From positions 1-29,168 of the forward strand of contig JAVEYH010000034.1 in NCBI GenBank assembly GCA_034003585.1: 29,168 nt of DNA, written 5' to 3'. Below, piece by piece: positions 15,510 through 23,915 of the stretch. A program made the translations under genes and the position numbers. The notes under the pieces were generated by a model that was given only the letters and a program-made list of their open reading frames with translations, was not told the DNA's origin and did no database searches. Source of the stretch: JAPXSY01 sp034003585. Lineage in GTDB: Bacteria; Verrucomicrobiota; Kiritimatiellia; RFP12; UBA1067. Each line of letters opens with the position of its first letter. Positions within the stretch are counted from its first letter, which is position 1.

Positions 15510-17093
15510 TCACCGAAGCATGAGAATCGTCTTGGGCAGGAATGCGGGAGTGGTCAGGCGGAGTTGGGTCGCGCGGCTCTCCGCGGCATCCAGGGCCTCG
15601 ACGCGGATGAGGATTTCGCGCGCGGGCGGCAAGCCGGTGATCCGCAGGTGCGGGTCGGAGACCGGGGTTGCCTGCCAGCCGTCCACGAAACGGGTTCCGC
15701 TCCCTGCGTACACCGCAGTCACGTTGGCCAGACCGATGTTGCCGCACGCCTTCAGCCCATACACAAAGCGGAATTGCCGGAAGCCATCGGCCGCATGCAG
15801 GATCACCGTTTTGTCGAGATCCCCCTCCGCGCTGGTGAAAAGGTTGTTCTCGTCATCTCCGTCGGCATCCGCCAGCGTGCTGTACTGTCGGAGCAACGTC
15901 CAGCCGTCGCCGTCACACGAACCGTATACCTCGAAGAGACTGTTGGACAGTGAACTCGTGGCATACCCCTTGAGGCGGAAGGAGAGGGAGGAGACCGGGG
16001 CGGGATAGCGTTTGGTTGTCACGCTGTCGCCGGCATCGTTGAACTTCAGCTCCACAAAATCCGCGGTGGCGTATTTTTCCGTCACGCCTTGGAAAACCCA
16101 CCCCGGTGGCGCGGCGACCGAGTCGGTAGCCAGGATTTCGAAGAAGGTCTCCGCATCAACGGAAAGCGTGTCGGGCGCCGTGCTCCCGTACCAGGCGGAG
16201 ACCCGATATCCGTGCGACGCCGCGGGAACCGCTTCCCACGCGAGGCAGGCCGCGTTACAGGTGAGTTCCGTAACCGTGACGCCGTTCGGCGCATGCAGGG
16301 CAAGGGGGGTGACCGTGACCGGAATCGTTTTCTGATGGATCGCGCCCGAAGTGTCCGTCGCCATGAAGACCAGGGCGAACTCGCCGGTGTGGTGGAGTTC
16401 CGGCGTCCAGGCGAACCGCTGGCCGGTAAAGGCGTAAAGCGCCCCGGCCGGCAGTCCGCCCGCGTATGCCACGTTGGTGGCAACGCCGTCGGCCAAAGCC
16501 TCGATCGTGAACGAGATCTCCGTGAGCGCGGGCACGGTCGTGTCGGAGTGGGGATAGACAAAGAACTCCAGCGGAACCGAGCCTTCTCCGGCCTCGTGGG
16601 TGATCCGAATGTTGTCGAGAAAGATCCGTTTCCCGGTTTCGGTCCAAAACGTCACCGTGACGACTCCGGCGCCGGTTTCGAACGTTGGGGAGAAAGTCTC
16701 GAACAGCGCGGGGGTGGACTTGTCGTTTGTGCAGGTCAGATTGGTGGTCGCGTTCCCGGCCGAAATCATGAATCCCTTCTCATCGCCATCCCAACCCAGG
16801 GCGTCCACCTGAACCGACAGGAGTCCTGACCGCACTGTCAGGTTGGTGGTGGTCAGCATGCCGCTCTCTCCCGTTTTGCCGAGTTTGACACTCCCCCCGG
16901 CGGGGTAGATGAACGTGTACACCGAGTACAGCTCAGACGAGGTCCATGCGGTGCTGCCGGGAATGGAAACGGAACCGGACGTGACGTAATCGAACGCGTC
17001 GCTGAACAGCACGGCCGGCTCGGCAGCACCCCACCGCGGCAAAGAGAAAGCGAAGCAGAGTAGGACAGCCGGGCCATTCAGGAACGCCTTCAT
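15510..17093 (-). CDS. Secreted Ig-like/FN3-like domain protein of unknown function
   Basis: This 527-residue protein has a signal peptide (about 1-25). Residues about 28-175 form a beta-rich domain around FSDAFDYVTSGSVS, also seen at the start of secreted PVC and Bacteroidetes proteins. About 180-270 looks like a putative Ig (cadherin-like) domain with AFTGQRFAWTPELHHTGEFALVF. About 275-330 resembles a fibronectin-III strand set. The C-terminal half (about 330-500) is another sandwich, with LSFRLKGYATSSLSNSLFEVYGS. No catalytic motif, beta-barrel or sorting tag was recognised, and it ends LPKTILMLR. Composition is less GC-rich than in neighbouring genes. The chosen ATG at 17093 has AAAGGGG five bases upstream, the same form of binding site as other secreted-protein genes here. 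It could be an adhesin or glycan-binding protein. Confidence 0.75.
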   Translation of the reverse strand: MKAFLNGPAVLLCFAFSLPRWGAAEPAVLFSDAFDYVTSGSVSIPGSTAWTSSELYSVYTFIYPAGGSVKLGKTGESGMLTTTNLTVRSGLLSVQVDALGWDGDEKGFMISAGNATTNLTCTNDKSTPALFETFSPTFETGAGVVTVTFWTETGKRIFLDNIRITHEAGEGSVPLEFFVYPHSDTTVPALTEISFTIEALADGVATNVAYAGGLPAGALYAFTGQRFAWTPELHHTGEFALVFMATDTSGAIHQKTIPVTVTPLALHAPNGVTVTELTCNAACLAWEAVPAASHGYRVSAWYGSTAPDTLSVDAETFFEILATDSVAAPPGWVFQGVTEKYATADFVELKFNDAGDSVTTKRYPAPVSSLSFRLKGYATSSLSNSLFEVYGSCDGDGWTLLRQYSTLADADGDDENNLFTSAEGDLDKTVILHAADGFRQFRFVYGLKACGNIGLANVTAVYAGSGTRFVDGWQATPVSDPHLRITGLPPAREILIRVEALDAAESRATQLRLTTPAFLPKTILMLR

Positions 17094-17120
17094 GTTACCC
17101 CTTTCGGTTGCTTTGCGGCC

Positions 17121-17143
17121 GCATGCCCATACTACAGGCATGC
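17121..17143. promoter_or_regulatory. Inverted repeat in the leader of the Ig-like protein gene
   Basis: GCATGCC (17121-17127) and GGCATGC (17137-17143) form a perfect 7-bp inverted repeat with a 9-base spacer. Each arm also contains the palindrome GCATGC. It lies between the predicted transcription start near 17160 and the ATG at 17093, so it could be an operator or an mRNA hairpin. Confidence 0.4.
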
Positions 17144-17166
17144 TCTACATAAAAAAGGACAGGCTA

Positions 17167-17195
17167 ACCGTAAAAGCTTGCCCCGCTTCTGTCAA
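17167..17195 (-). promoter_or_regulatory. Candidate promoter for the Ig-like secreted protein
   Basis: On the minus strand a consensus -35 box TTGACA (17195-17190) is followed after 17 bp by TACGGT (17172-17167), a weak -10 box. It lies in the 167-bp gap between the giant secreted protein gene and the Ig-like gene. Transcription would start near 17160. The weak -10 box suggests a need for activation, if the promoter is real. Confidence 0.4.
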
Positions 17196-17260
17196 GGCAT
17201 ATAGACATAAAATAGAACCGCCCGGAACAAGCGCGCCGCGCGCCTACTCTCGCGACCCGC

Positions 17261-20200
17261 TCACCGTTTCGGCGGCGCGGCCTCGCGCACGACCGCGCCG
17301 AACTCATCGCTGAGCACCAGCACCGCCAGCCGCTCGGCGGCATCCAGCTCGCCGGTGTTCAGCGAAACGGTATCGAAGCGGCCGCGCAGGTCCGTGTAGC
17401 CGTCCTTGAGGAACGCCACCCCGCCGCCCGCGCGCCGCATGTAGACTTTCACGTACGCCCCGGCCACCGGCTTGCCGGTCGCGGCCTGCGTCACCACGAG
17501 CTGCCCGTAGCTTTCGATCATCTGCACCTTCAGCGTGTTGGCGTAGTAGGCCTGGGCTTTGCGCACCCCGCCGGCCAGCGCCTCGACCATCACGTTCCTG
17601 CCCGCGAACTCGGGGGGCACATCCACAGTCGCGCCGTTCTGCCCGGCCGGGACCGCGACCGTGCGGCTGAGCACCGGCCGGATGTGGGAGAACTGCGCCG
17701 CGCCTTCCTGGAGGAACGGGCTGCGCGAAAAGAGCAGTTCGATATCCATGGGGTAGAAGTTCAGCGTGCAGGACGTGAGGTTGCGCGTGTCGAGCCGGAT
17801 GCGGCCTGCCTCGACCTGCAGCTCCAGCACCGGTTCGGTCGCCGCCAGCGCGGCCTGCGCCGGATCGCGGCTCTCCGTGTCCGTCACGCCGGCCGCGCCG
17901 CCCGCGATCTCGTCGAGCAGCTTCCGAATCAGCGCGAAACGGTCGCGCCAGCGGTCCACCCCCTCGCCCGCGTGCTTCTGGGCAAGCCCGCGCGCGGTCT
18001 CGATGTCGCCTTTGCAGAGCGCGAGGTAGGCCTCCAGATAATCGCACTGGAGCCGCTCGGGCACGGCCTTGCGGTCCACCCGCCCGAACCAGTCGAGCGC
18101 TTCGGCGACGCGGTCCTGCAGCGTCAGATACGCGGCCACGGCCAGCGTGTCGGCGGCGTCCAGCTTCGGCTTGTAGCTCAAAACCTTCAGCAGACTCTGA
18201 TATTGACCGCGGAAACAGTCGTTCCGGATGGTGCGCTTCGGCCCGACCGGATGCGCGCGCGGGTTCACCAGCGGCGCGTACTCCAGATGCTGGTAGGCGA
18301 AGCGCTCGACCGGATCGAGCGTCAGCAGCGGCGACACCAGCCAGAGCCCGCACCGGTCGGCGAACGGCGCGTGCCGCAGGTATTCGCGGATCGCCTCCGG
18401 CTCGTTGTGGAGGATGCCGTACGACCAGAGCGTGTCGTGGTAGATGTGGCGGGCCTGCAGCAGCGCCGTCACCGACTTGAAGAACGCGTGCGATTTCATC
18501 CGCCAGGCGATCTCCCCCAAATCGGTGCGGTGCAGGTTGGCCGCGTCGAGGAACGCGGTCACTTCGGCTTCCGTTCCGTTCTGCGAGAGCCACGCCCACG
18601 ACGCCGTGTCGGTCTTGCTGAGCCGGTCCACGACGTTGAAGACGAAGGGCTCGGCGCCGCCGACCACCCGGTCCGGATCGGCGAGCGTCACCGGATAGTG
18701 CGAAAACCGGCCCGTGGACGGAAAGGTGAAGAAGTATTCCAGCGTCTGCGTGCTGTAGGGCTCCAGCACCACATACGCGCCGCGCGTGTAGAACCCGTTG
18801 GCCACCGGGAGCGCGCCGGCCGGGATCTGCATCAGAATCTGGAGCTTCTGGCGGTTGCCGGTGGGGTTGGTCATGACCACCTGCGCCCCGTAGACGACGC
18901 GGGGCAGGAACTCGTCGGTCACCGGCTTGTCGAACCGCTCGTTGCCTTCGAAGCGCTCGCGGTCGTCCGCCCGGAAGAAGTGCTGGGCCACCAGCACGCC
19001 GCCCGGCGCCCCGGCGCGGGACGCCTCGCAAATCTCGCGGTGGAACAGCAGCAGCGGCGACTCCGCCTGCAGCACGTAGCGGACACCCTCCACCTTCTCG
19101 TTGTGCGCGGCCGCCTGGAACGGCACGTTGACCACGGCCAGCGCCAACATCATCTCGGTGAAGTTCGCGGTGGCCTCCGGCAGCGCCTTCGAGAGGAAGG
19201 GCGTCTTGCCGTCGTGCGCCGCATAGTCGTTCCAGAACGCGTTGACCTTCACGAGGTCGGCGACCTGTTGCGCGATCGGCAGGCGGTAGTAGTTGTTCTC
19301 GGCCAGCTCCTGCGTCTTGTCGAGCTTCTGGAAGAAGCGGCGCGAAGCGGCGCGGTCCTGTTCACGCGCTTCGAAGAACCGCGCCTCGGCCTCGGCCGGC
19401 GCGGAAAGAGCGGACGCCTCCTCTTTGGCCGCCGCATCACGCAACGCCCGCTGGCGCGACAGGCCGGGGGCCGCGTCCGGCTTCGCCTCGGCCCGGACAT
19501 CCTCCGCTACAGCCTGCGCCTTCATCATGCCGGCAGCGGCCGGCATCCGTCTCGGCGCGGCGGCGGCCGGCGGCGCGGCCAGCGCGGCGGCGGCGAGGAC
19601 GCCGTTCCGCACCCCGAAGCCGGCCGCCTGCTTGTCCGCCTGGCTTTTACGAATCGCCTCCACCGCGCCGGCCGCGCCGTCTTCTTCCGTTTCCAGCGCC
19701 CCGCCCCGCACCGCCGTGTCGAAGCGGCGGTTGAACGCTTCCATGTCCGGCGCAAGCAGCGCCGCCCGCTCGCGCGTGTCGCGCGCCACGGCTTCCCTCT
19801 GTCCGCGCATGCGCTGACCCAGCAGGATCCGCTCGACCGCATTCAGCCGCGCGAACCGCCACGGCTCCAGAAACGCGTCGAGCGCGTCCCCCAGCAGCCA
19901 GCGGTCCAGAAACGTCTTGTCCCGCTTATTCTTCAGGTACGGCGCGACCACCGCCTCGAAAAACCGCGGGTCTTTGTGGTACAGGAAAAAATGGAGCTCG
20001 TGGCAGGCGTATTGGGAGTACAGCCGCCGCTGTTCTGCGGGTTCCAGCTCCGGCCACTTCGCCACGAAGGCGAACTCGCCGAAAGTCGCATCCGGATTGA
20101 GCGTGGCCAGCAGACGGTACACCTTCGCCACCGTGTCGTAACGCTCAAACCGCGCCGTGGTCACGTCCCCGATCGTCACGCTCTGCTTCGCGGCCACAAC

Positions 20201-23200
20201 CGTGACCCGCTTCTGTTCGGCGTAGGGCTTGTGCGGATCCAGCCCGGCGACGAGGCGCAGCTCGCGCGTCGCGACCGGCGAGTCCTCCAGCGCCGCGCAC
20301 ACCAGCACCGTGGAGAGGGGGTCAACCGCCATGACGCGCAGGACCGGCAGACCCTTGAGCGCGGCGCGCGGAACCGTGACCCTGCCCGCCTTGTCCGGAA
20401 CGAGATTCAGCAGCGCAACGGCCGGCTGTTTGAGGAAATCGAGCGCGGCGTAGCCCTCGGGCGGCTCGCCCGCCGCCGCCGGAGAGGCCGGCGCGGCCCC
20501 GCCGGCGCGCGCCATGCCTGCCGACCTTCCGGCGTACGCGCGGCCCGCGGCCAGCCGCTCGGGCTGCGCCTCGGTCGCGCGCACGGCCCACGGGTTGAGC
20601 AGCAGCCCGGGCCGCTCCAGCATGTTGCCCGGGAACTTCTTTGCCTGCTGGCGGTCGAGGATGTACCGGTACTCGTCGCCGATGTCGCGGCCCGACTCGT
20701 AGAACGTGCCGGCCGGCTGCCACGGCTGCCGCAGCAGTCCCGCCGTTCCGGAAAAGCCGAGCTTGGCGAAAACGTCGTACGCCGGCAGATACCGGGTGGC
20801 GAAGAGGTGGACGCGCGTAAACGGCGTCGCGTTCGCGAGCCGGATCTCCACGGCCTCCGCGCCGGACGCGACGGCGGCCACGTGCAGCGGCGCGAGGCGC
20901 GGGCACTCCAGCGCCCGGCGCGGCGAGACCACGAAGCCGTCACGCTCCTCGCCCTGCGTCACGCGGACCGCGATCTCGCGCCCCTCAGTCTTGAGCGCGA
21001 GCGAATAGTCACCCGCCGGCAGGCCGCGCAATTCCAGAAAACCGTTTGCCGCAGCCAGCGCGGCACGCCAGTCTTTCACGAACTGGCCGTTGCGCGTCTC
21101 CAGCAGCGAGGCCTCGCCGACCGCGTCCGCCGCGTCCCAAACGATCGGCACGCGCAGCGTCTCGCCCGCTTTGCCGTGCAGGGCCTCGGGGTAGGCGCAC
21201 GCGCCCCGCGCAAGCGTCCACATGTGCCCGGTCCCGGACGCCGCGCGGACGCGGAACGACGCGATGCCGTCCAGCGCGCCCAGGCGCGCGCGCCCCTGCG
21301 CGTCGGTCTGAAGCTCAGCCGGGACCTCCTCGCGGAATCCGCGGTGCTTGAAGAAACAGGCGAGCGGCTCGCCCGCCAGCGGCTCGCCGTTCTTACCGCG
21401 CAGCTCCACGAAATATCCGGCCGAGGTGCGTCCCGCGTGCAGGTCCTCCACCGCCCGCGTCCGCTCGATCCCGTTCAGCGCGAACGCCGCGCCGTCCGAC
21501 AGCGTCTGCTTCCGGTTCAGGCTGAGGTTCCGGATCCGCGCCTTCAGGGTCACGCGGAGCTCGACCGCGTTTTCCGGAACCAGGATTTCCTGCACGGTCT
21601 CGGCGTCCTCGCGCAGTGCCACGCCGGGGAACTCTTTTTCGGTCACGATGCCCTGCAGGTCAACCGAACGGACCGTCAGGACCGGCTCTTCCAGCAGTTT
21701 GAGACTCGCGGGCGTGCCGTTCACACGCAGCACGGGGCGTAAGGCGATCTGCGCCTTCTCGCGGCGGAGCAGCGCCTCGCGGTCCACATAAACCCCGGCG
21801 GTGAGCCCGTAGCTTTCCGCGAGATGCTCGAAGCGCGCCAGCGTGGCAAACCCGCCCTGGCGGATCACGATGCTCTCGCTCTTCGGCGCGGTGGAGAACG
21901 GGACAAGGATGCGCCCGTCCGGTCCGGCCGCGAATTCGCGCCCGCCCAGCCACCCGCTCGCGCCGGCCACGCGGCGCCCGCCCTCGTCCAGCACCGTGAA
22001 CGCGTGCCCGGCGGCGGTCACGGCCTGCAGCACGCCCAGCCTCCCCTTCTGCACCAGGGCCCGGCTGCTCTTGCCGTTGCCGATCAGCTCGACCACATAC
22101 GCGCCGCGGCCTTTGATCTCCGGCAGGTCGAACACGCGCGCCACGCGGCGCTCGGCGGGTTCCGGATATTCCACACGGCGCGAAAACGAGGCCACGAGGC
22201 CGTCCAGATTGATGGCCAGATCCAGCGGCCGGCCTGTATCGCGGTAGTAGTTGAAGGTGTTGATCTCGTAAACCTTCACGATCAGCGACGGCACGTTCTT
22301 CACAAAGGCCGTGAGCCGCACCGCCTCGTCCGCGCCGATCACGCCGGGGTTCTCAGCGGCAAAGTCGATATCGACCCGTTCCTTGAGCCGCCGGTAGGCG
22401 TCCGGCGTGAGCAACGGCACCCACTGCTGCGGCTCGCCGACGCCGTTGACGATCTTGGCCTCGGCAAACAGCGGCTTGAGGAAATCGTCGCGGATATATG
22501 CCTTGTACGCCTCGGTGCCGGCGGCGTCCCGGAAAAAGCGCAGCAGGTAGCTCCGCACCAGCGGCTCTTCGTTGCCGACCGGCGGCAGCGCGACAAGGCG
22601 GAAGTCCTGGCCCAGGCGCGCCAGGAAATCGCCGCGCGGCAACTGCTGGCGGATCTCGGGACGCAGGTAATACACATCGCGCGGCAGTTTGACATACTCG
22701 AGGAAACGGTCGCGGTCATACACACCTTGGCGCCGGTCGTGGCGCAGCCGGTTGTACAGCACGTTGGCCTTGAGCGAGTTGTGGACCGGCTCGAGCGACT
22801 TCACAAAGCCCCAGACCCGCCCGTAGTAGGCTTCGCGCGCGGCCGCGTCGGTATCGAGGTCCACCTCGTCCTCCGGCGCGAGTTTGGCGAGATAGGCGTT
22901 CACGAAAGCGGTCTCGTTGCGCAGGCCGGGCGCTTTCTTCACCAGCTCGTCCAACTGCGCGAGCGTCAGCAGGCCATGGATGGGAAGGGAGCCGAACCCG
23001 CGGCTGTCGCGGACTTTCAGGTCGGCGGCGACCAGGTCGGCGAGCCCCGGGTAGTCCGGGCGGCGCAGGCGGGAGAGCAGGTTGCGCCGCTGCCCGTCGG
23101 TGAGCGTGGCCGCGGCCGCGAGCGGCAGCCCGGCGTCCTCGAGCCGTTCCAGGCTGCGCGGCTCTGCCGCCAGGGCGCGTTTCAGCAGGGCTTCGGGATG

Positions 23201-23614
23201 GATCCGCGCGTTGTCGAAGGCCGAGGGCGCGCCGCTGGCGCGCCCGCCGGTCTTGCGGGCGTGCGTAAAATGCAGGTCCAGCTCGCGCTTCAGGTAGTCG
23301 AGGCTTTGCTTCGGGTCCCTGGTGTAGTCGAGCAGCGCCTGGCGGTTCAGCAGCTCGCGCCCGCCGTCGGTCACCGCACCGTCGCGCTCGCGCTGCCAGC
23401 GGCCCATCACCTCCCGGAACCGCTCCGCCGCGCCGGTGTTCTGGGCATGCAGGGCGTGATAGTAATAATACTCGTCCGTGCCCGGAACCAGCTCTTGGAG
23501 CGCCTGTCCGCGGTCCGCCGCCAGACTGAAGGTCTCGAGGAACCCGATCTCCCGCGCCCGGCCGCACAACACCGCCGCCAACCCGCACACCACCGCAGCC
23601 ACCGAGTGCTTCAT
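17261..23614 (-). CDS. Giant secreted protein (2117 residues), unknown function
   Basis: The protein begins with a signal peptide (about 1-20). Residues about 20-400 are charged and mainly helical. Residues about 400-850 have repeated beta-sandwich-like stretches (KVYEINTFNYYRD, GAYVVELIGNGKSSRALV, GYFVELRGKNGEPLAGEPL), loosely recalling macroglobulin or carboxypeptidase-regulatory domains. A low-complexity Ala/Pro-rich linker lies at about 1330-1400. A helical, TPR-like segment near 1830-1905 includes EALDWFGRV and YLEAYLALCKGDIETARGLA. The C-terminus (about 1930-2117) is a beta-rich module with GQLVVTQAATGKPVAGAYVKVYMR. No CGEQ thioester was found, so it is not a classical alpha-2-macroglobulin. 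ATG at 23614 is preferred over GTG at 23626, because GGAGG lies five bases before it. I recall similar uncharacterised giants in Planctomycetes; this is unverified. Confidence 0.8.
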   Translation of the reverse strand: MKHSVAAVVCGLAAVLCGRAREIGFLETFSLAADRGQALQELVPGTDEYYYYHALHAQNTGAAERFREVMGRWQRERDGAVTDGGRELLNRQALLDYTRDPKQSLDYLKRELDLHFTHARKTGGRASGAPSAFDNARIHPEALLKRALAAEPRSLERLEDAGLPLAAAATLTDGQRRNLLSRLRRPDYPGLADLVAADLKVRDSRGFGSLPIHGLLTLAQLDELVKKAPGLRNETAFVNAYLAKLAPEDEVDLDTDAAAREAYYGRVWGFVKSLEPVHNSLKANVLYNRLRHDRRQGVYDRDRFLEYVKLPRDVYYLRPEIRQQLPRGDFLARLGQDFRLVALPPVGNEEPLVRSYLLRFFRDAAGTEAYKAYIRDDFLKPLFAEAKIVNGVGEPQQWVPLLTPDAYRRLKERVDIDFAAENPGVIGADEAVRLTAFVKNVPSLIVKVYEINTFNYYRDTGRPLDLAINLDGLVASFSRRVEYPEPAERRVARVFDLPEIKGRGAYVVELIGNGKSSRALVQKGRLGVLQAVTAAGHAFTVLDEGGRRVAGASGWLGGREFAAGPDGRILVPFSTAPKSESIVIRQGGFATLARFEHLAESYGLTAGVYVDREALLRREKAQIALRPVLRVNGTPASLKLLEEPVLTVRSVDLQGIVTEKEFPGVALREDAETVQEILVPENAVELRVTLKARIRNLSLNRKQTLSDGAAFALNGIERTRAVEDLHAGRTSAGYFVELRGKNGEPLAGEPLACFFKHRGFREEVPAELQTDAQGRARLGALDGIASFRVRAASGTGHMWTLARGACAYPEALHGKAGETLRVPIVWDAADAVGEASLLETRNGQFVKDWRAALAAANGFLELRGLPAGDYSLALKTEGREIAVRVTQGEERDGFVVSPRRALECPRLAPLHVAAVASGAEAVEIRLANATPFTRVHLFATRYLPAYDVFAKLGFSGTAGLLRQPWQPAGTFYESGRDIGDEYRYILDRQQAKKFPGNMLERPGLLLNPWAVRATEAQPERLAAGRAYAGRSAGMARAGGAAPASPAAAGEPPEGYAALDFLKQPAVALLNLVPDKAGRVTVPRAALKGLPVLRVMAVDPLSTVLVCAALEDSPVATRELRLVAGLDPHKPYAEQKRVTVVAAKQSVTIGDVTTARFERYDTVAKVYRLLATLNPDATFGEFAFVAKWPELEPAEQRRLYSQYACHELHFFLYHKDPRFFEAVVAPYLKNKRDKTFLDRWLLGDALDAFLEPWRFARLNAVERILLGQRMRGQREAVARDTRERAALLAPDMEAFNRRFDTAVRGGALETEEDGAAGAVEAIRKSQADKQAAGFGVRNGVLAAAALAAPPAAAAPRRMPAAAGMMKAQAVAEDVRAEAKPDAAPGLSRQRALRDAAAKEEASALSAPAEAEARFFEAREQDRAASRRFFQKLDKTQELAENNYYRLPIAQQVADLVKVNAFWNDYAAHDGKTPFLSKALPEATANFTEMMLALAVVNVPFQAAAHNEKVEGVRYVLQAESPLLLFHREICEASRAGAPGGVLVAQHFFRADDRERFEGNERFDKPVTDEFLPRVVYGAQVVMTNPTGNRQKLQILMQIPAGALPVANGFYTRGAYVVLEPYSTQTLEYFFTFPSTGRFSHYPVTLADPDRVVGGAEPFVFNVVDRLSKTDTASWAWLSQNGTEAEVTAFLDAANLHRTDLGEIAWRMKSHAFFKSVTALLQARHIYHDTLWSYGILHNEPEAIREYLRHAPFADRCGLWLVSPLLTLDPVERFAYQHLEYAPLVNPRAHPVGPKRTIRNDCFRGQYQSLLKVLSYKPKLDAADTLAVAAYLTLQDRVAEALDWFGRVDRKAVPERLQCDYLEAYLALCKGDIETARGLAQKHAGEGVDRWRDRFALIRKLLDEIAGGAAGVTDTESRDPAQAALAATEPVLELQVEAGRIRLDTRNLTSCTLNFYPMDIELLFSRSPFLQEGAAQFSHIRPVLSRTVAVPAGQNGATVDVPPEFAGRNVMVEALAGGVRKAQAYYANTLKVQMIESYGQLVVTQAATGKPVAGAYVKVYMRRAGGGVAFLKDGYTDLRGRFDTVSLNTGELDAAERLAVLVLSDEFGAVVREAAPPKR

Positions 23615-23658
23615 GACACCCTCCACGCTTACTTTGTCCTGTCATCCACCGCGCCCCG

Positions 23659-23679
23659 CCGTCCGGAAAATCCGGACGG
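23659..23679. repeat. Hairpin 1: 9-bp stem, 3-base loop
   Basis: CCGTCCGGA (23659-23667), loop AAA, TCCGGACGG (23671-23679) is a perfect inverted repeat. It lies 45 bp upstream of the giant-protein start codon, in the divergent region between that gene and the nqr operon. It is not followed by a T-tract, so it is not a typical terminator. Confidence 0.6.
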
Positions 23680-23748
23680 GAACGTTGCCGTCCAGTGTGG
23701 CCCTTTTCCCCTGCCCCCGCAACGGATATTTTTCCAGCCTTTCAAATT

Positions 23749-23766
23749 GCGGGCGGGGACGCCCGC
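23749..23766. repeat. Hairpin 2: 7-bp stem, 4-base loop
   Basis: GCGGGCG (23749-23755), loop GGGA, CGCCCGC (23760-23766) is a perfect inverted repeat. It lies between hairpins 1 and 3 in the divergent intergenic region. The surrounding motif resembles extragenic palindromes I recall from verrucomicrobial genomes, which I cannot verify here. Confidence 0.55.
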
Positions 23767-23812
23767 GCTCCCGACTATGCCCCGCCATGAACGTTTTTCC
23801 TCACTCCGTCTT

Positions 23813-23849
23813 GGGTGCGGGTCCGTTTCAACGAAACGGACCCGCACCC
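23813..23849. repeat. Hairpin 3: perfect 17-bp stem, 3-base loop
   Basis: The left arm at 23813-23829 (GGGTGCGGGTCCGTTTC) and right arm at 23833-23849 (GAAACGGACCCGCACCC) are exactly complementary, with loop AAC. A 17-bp perfect stem is far longer than expected by chance. Genes on both sides read away from it, so a terminator role is unlikely. A REP-like or MITE-like mobile palindrome is more probable. The 23615-23915 region otherwise holds only promoter-like sequence and no credible gene. Confidence 0.7.
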
Positions 23850-23862
23850 CGGCACAACGCCG

Positions 23863-23891
23863 TTGCCGTAACCGTCCTTTTCCCGTAAGAT
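23863..23891 (+). promoter_or_regulatory. Candidate promoter of the nqr operon
   Basis: TTGCCG (23863-23868) and TAAGAT (23886-23891) are spaced by 17 bp and each match the consensus at four of six positions. Transcription would start near 23898, just before the GGAGGG at 23907 that serves the ATG at 23916. The site directly follows the long hairpin at 23813-23849. Confidence 0.4.
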
Positions 23892-23915
23892 ACACCCATC
23901 CAACCGGAGGGCGGA

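Noticed and set aside
17206..17260. Terminator after the giant protein gene
   Set aside because: GC-rich self-complementary GCGCGC stretches occur, but no stable stem followed by a T-tract could be built.
17684..21742. A 1352-codon plus-strand open frame inside the giant secreted protein gene
   Set aside because: The composition (Arg, Gly, His, Gln-rich) is that of an antisense shadow, and no start signal or domain supports it.
17261..23614. Classical alpha-2-macroglobulin
   Set aside because: No thioester motif (CGEQ-like) and no clear MG2 signature were found; only loose resemblance of beta-rich segments remains.
23629..23895. Small open frame (88 codons, minus strand) in the intergenic region
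   Set aside because: Its translation is made largely of the hairpin repeats (such as the palindromic 23813-23849 segment); there is no ribosome binding site and the peptide is low complexity.
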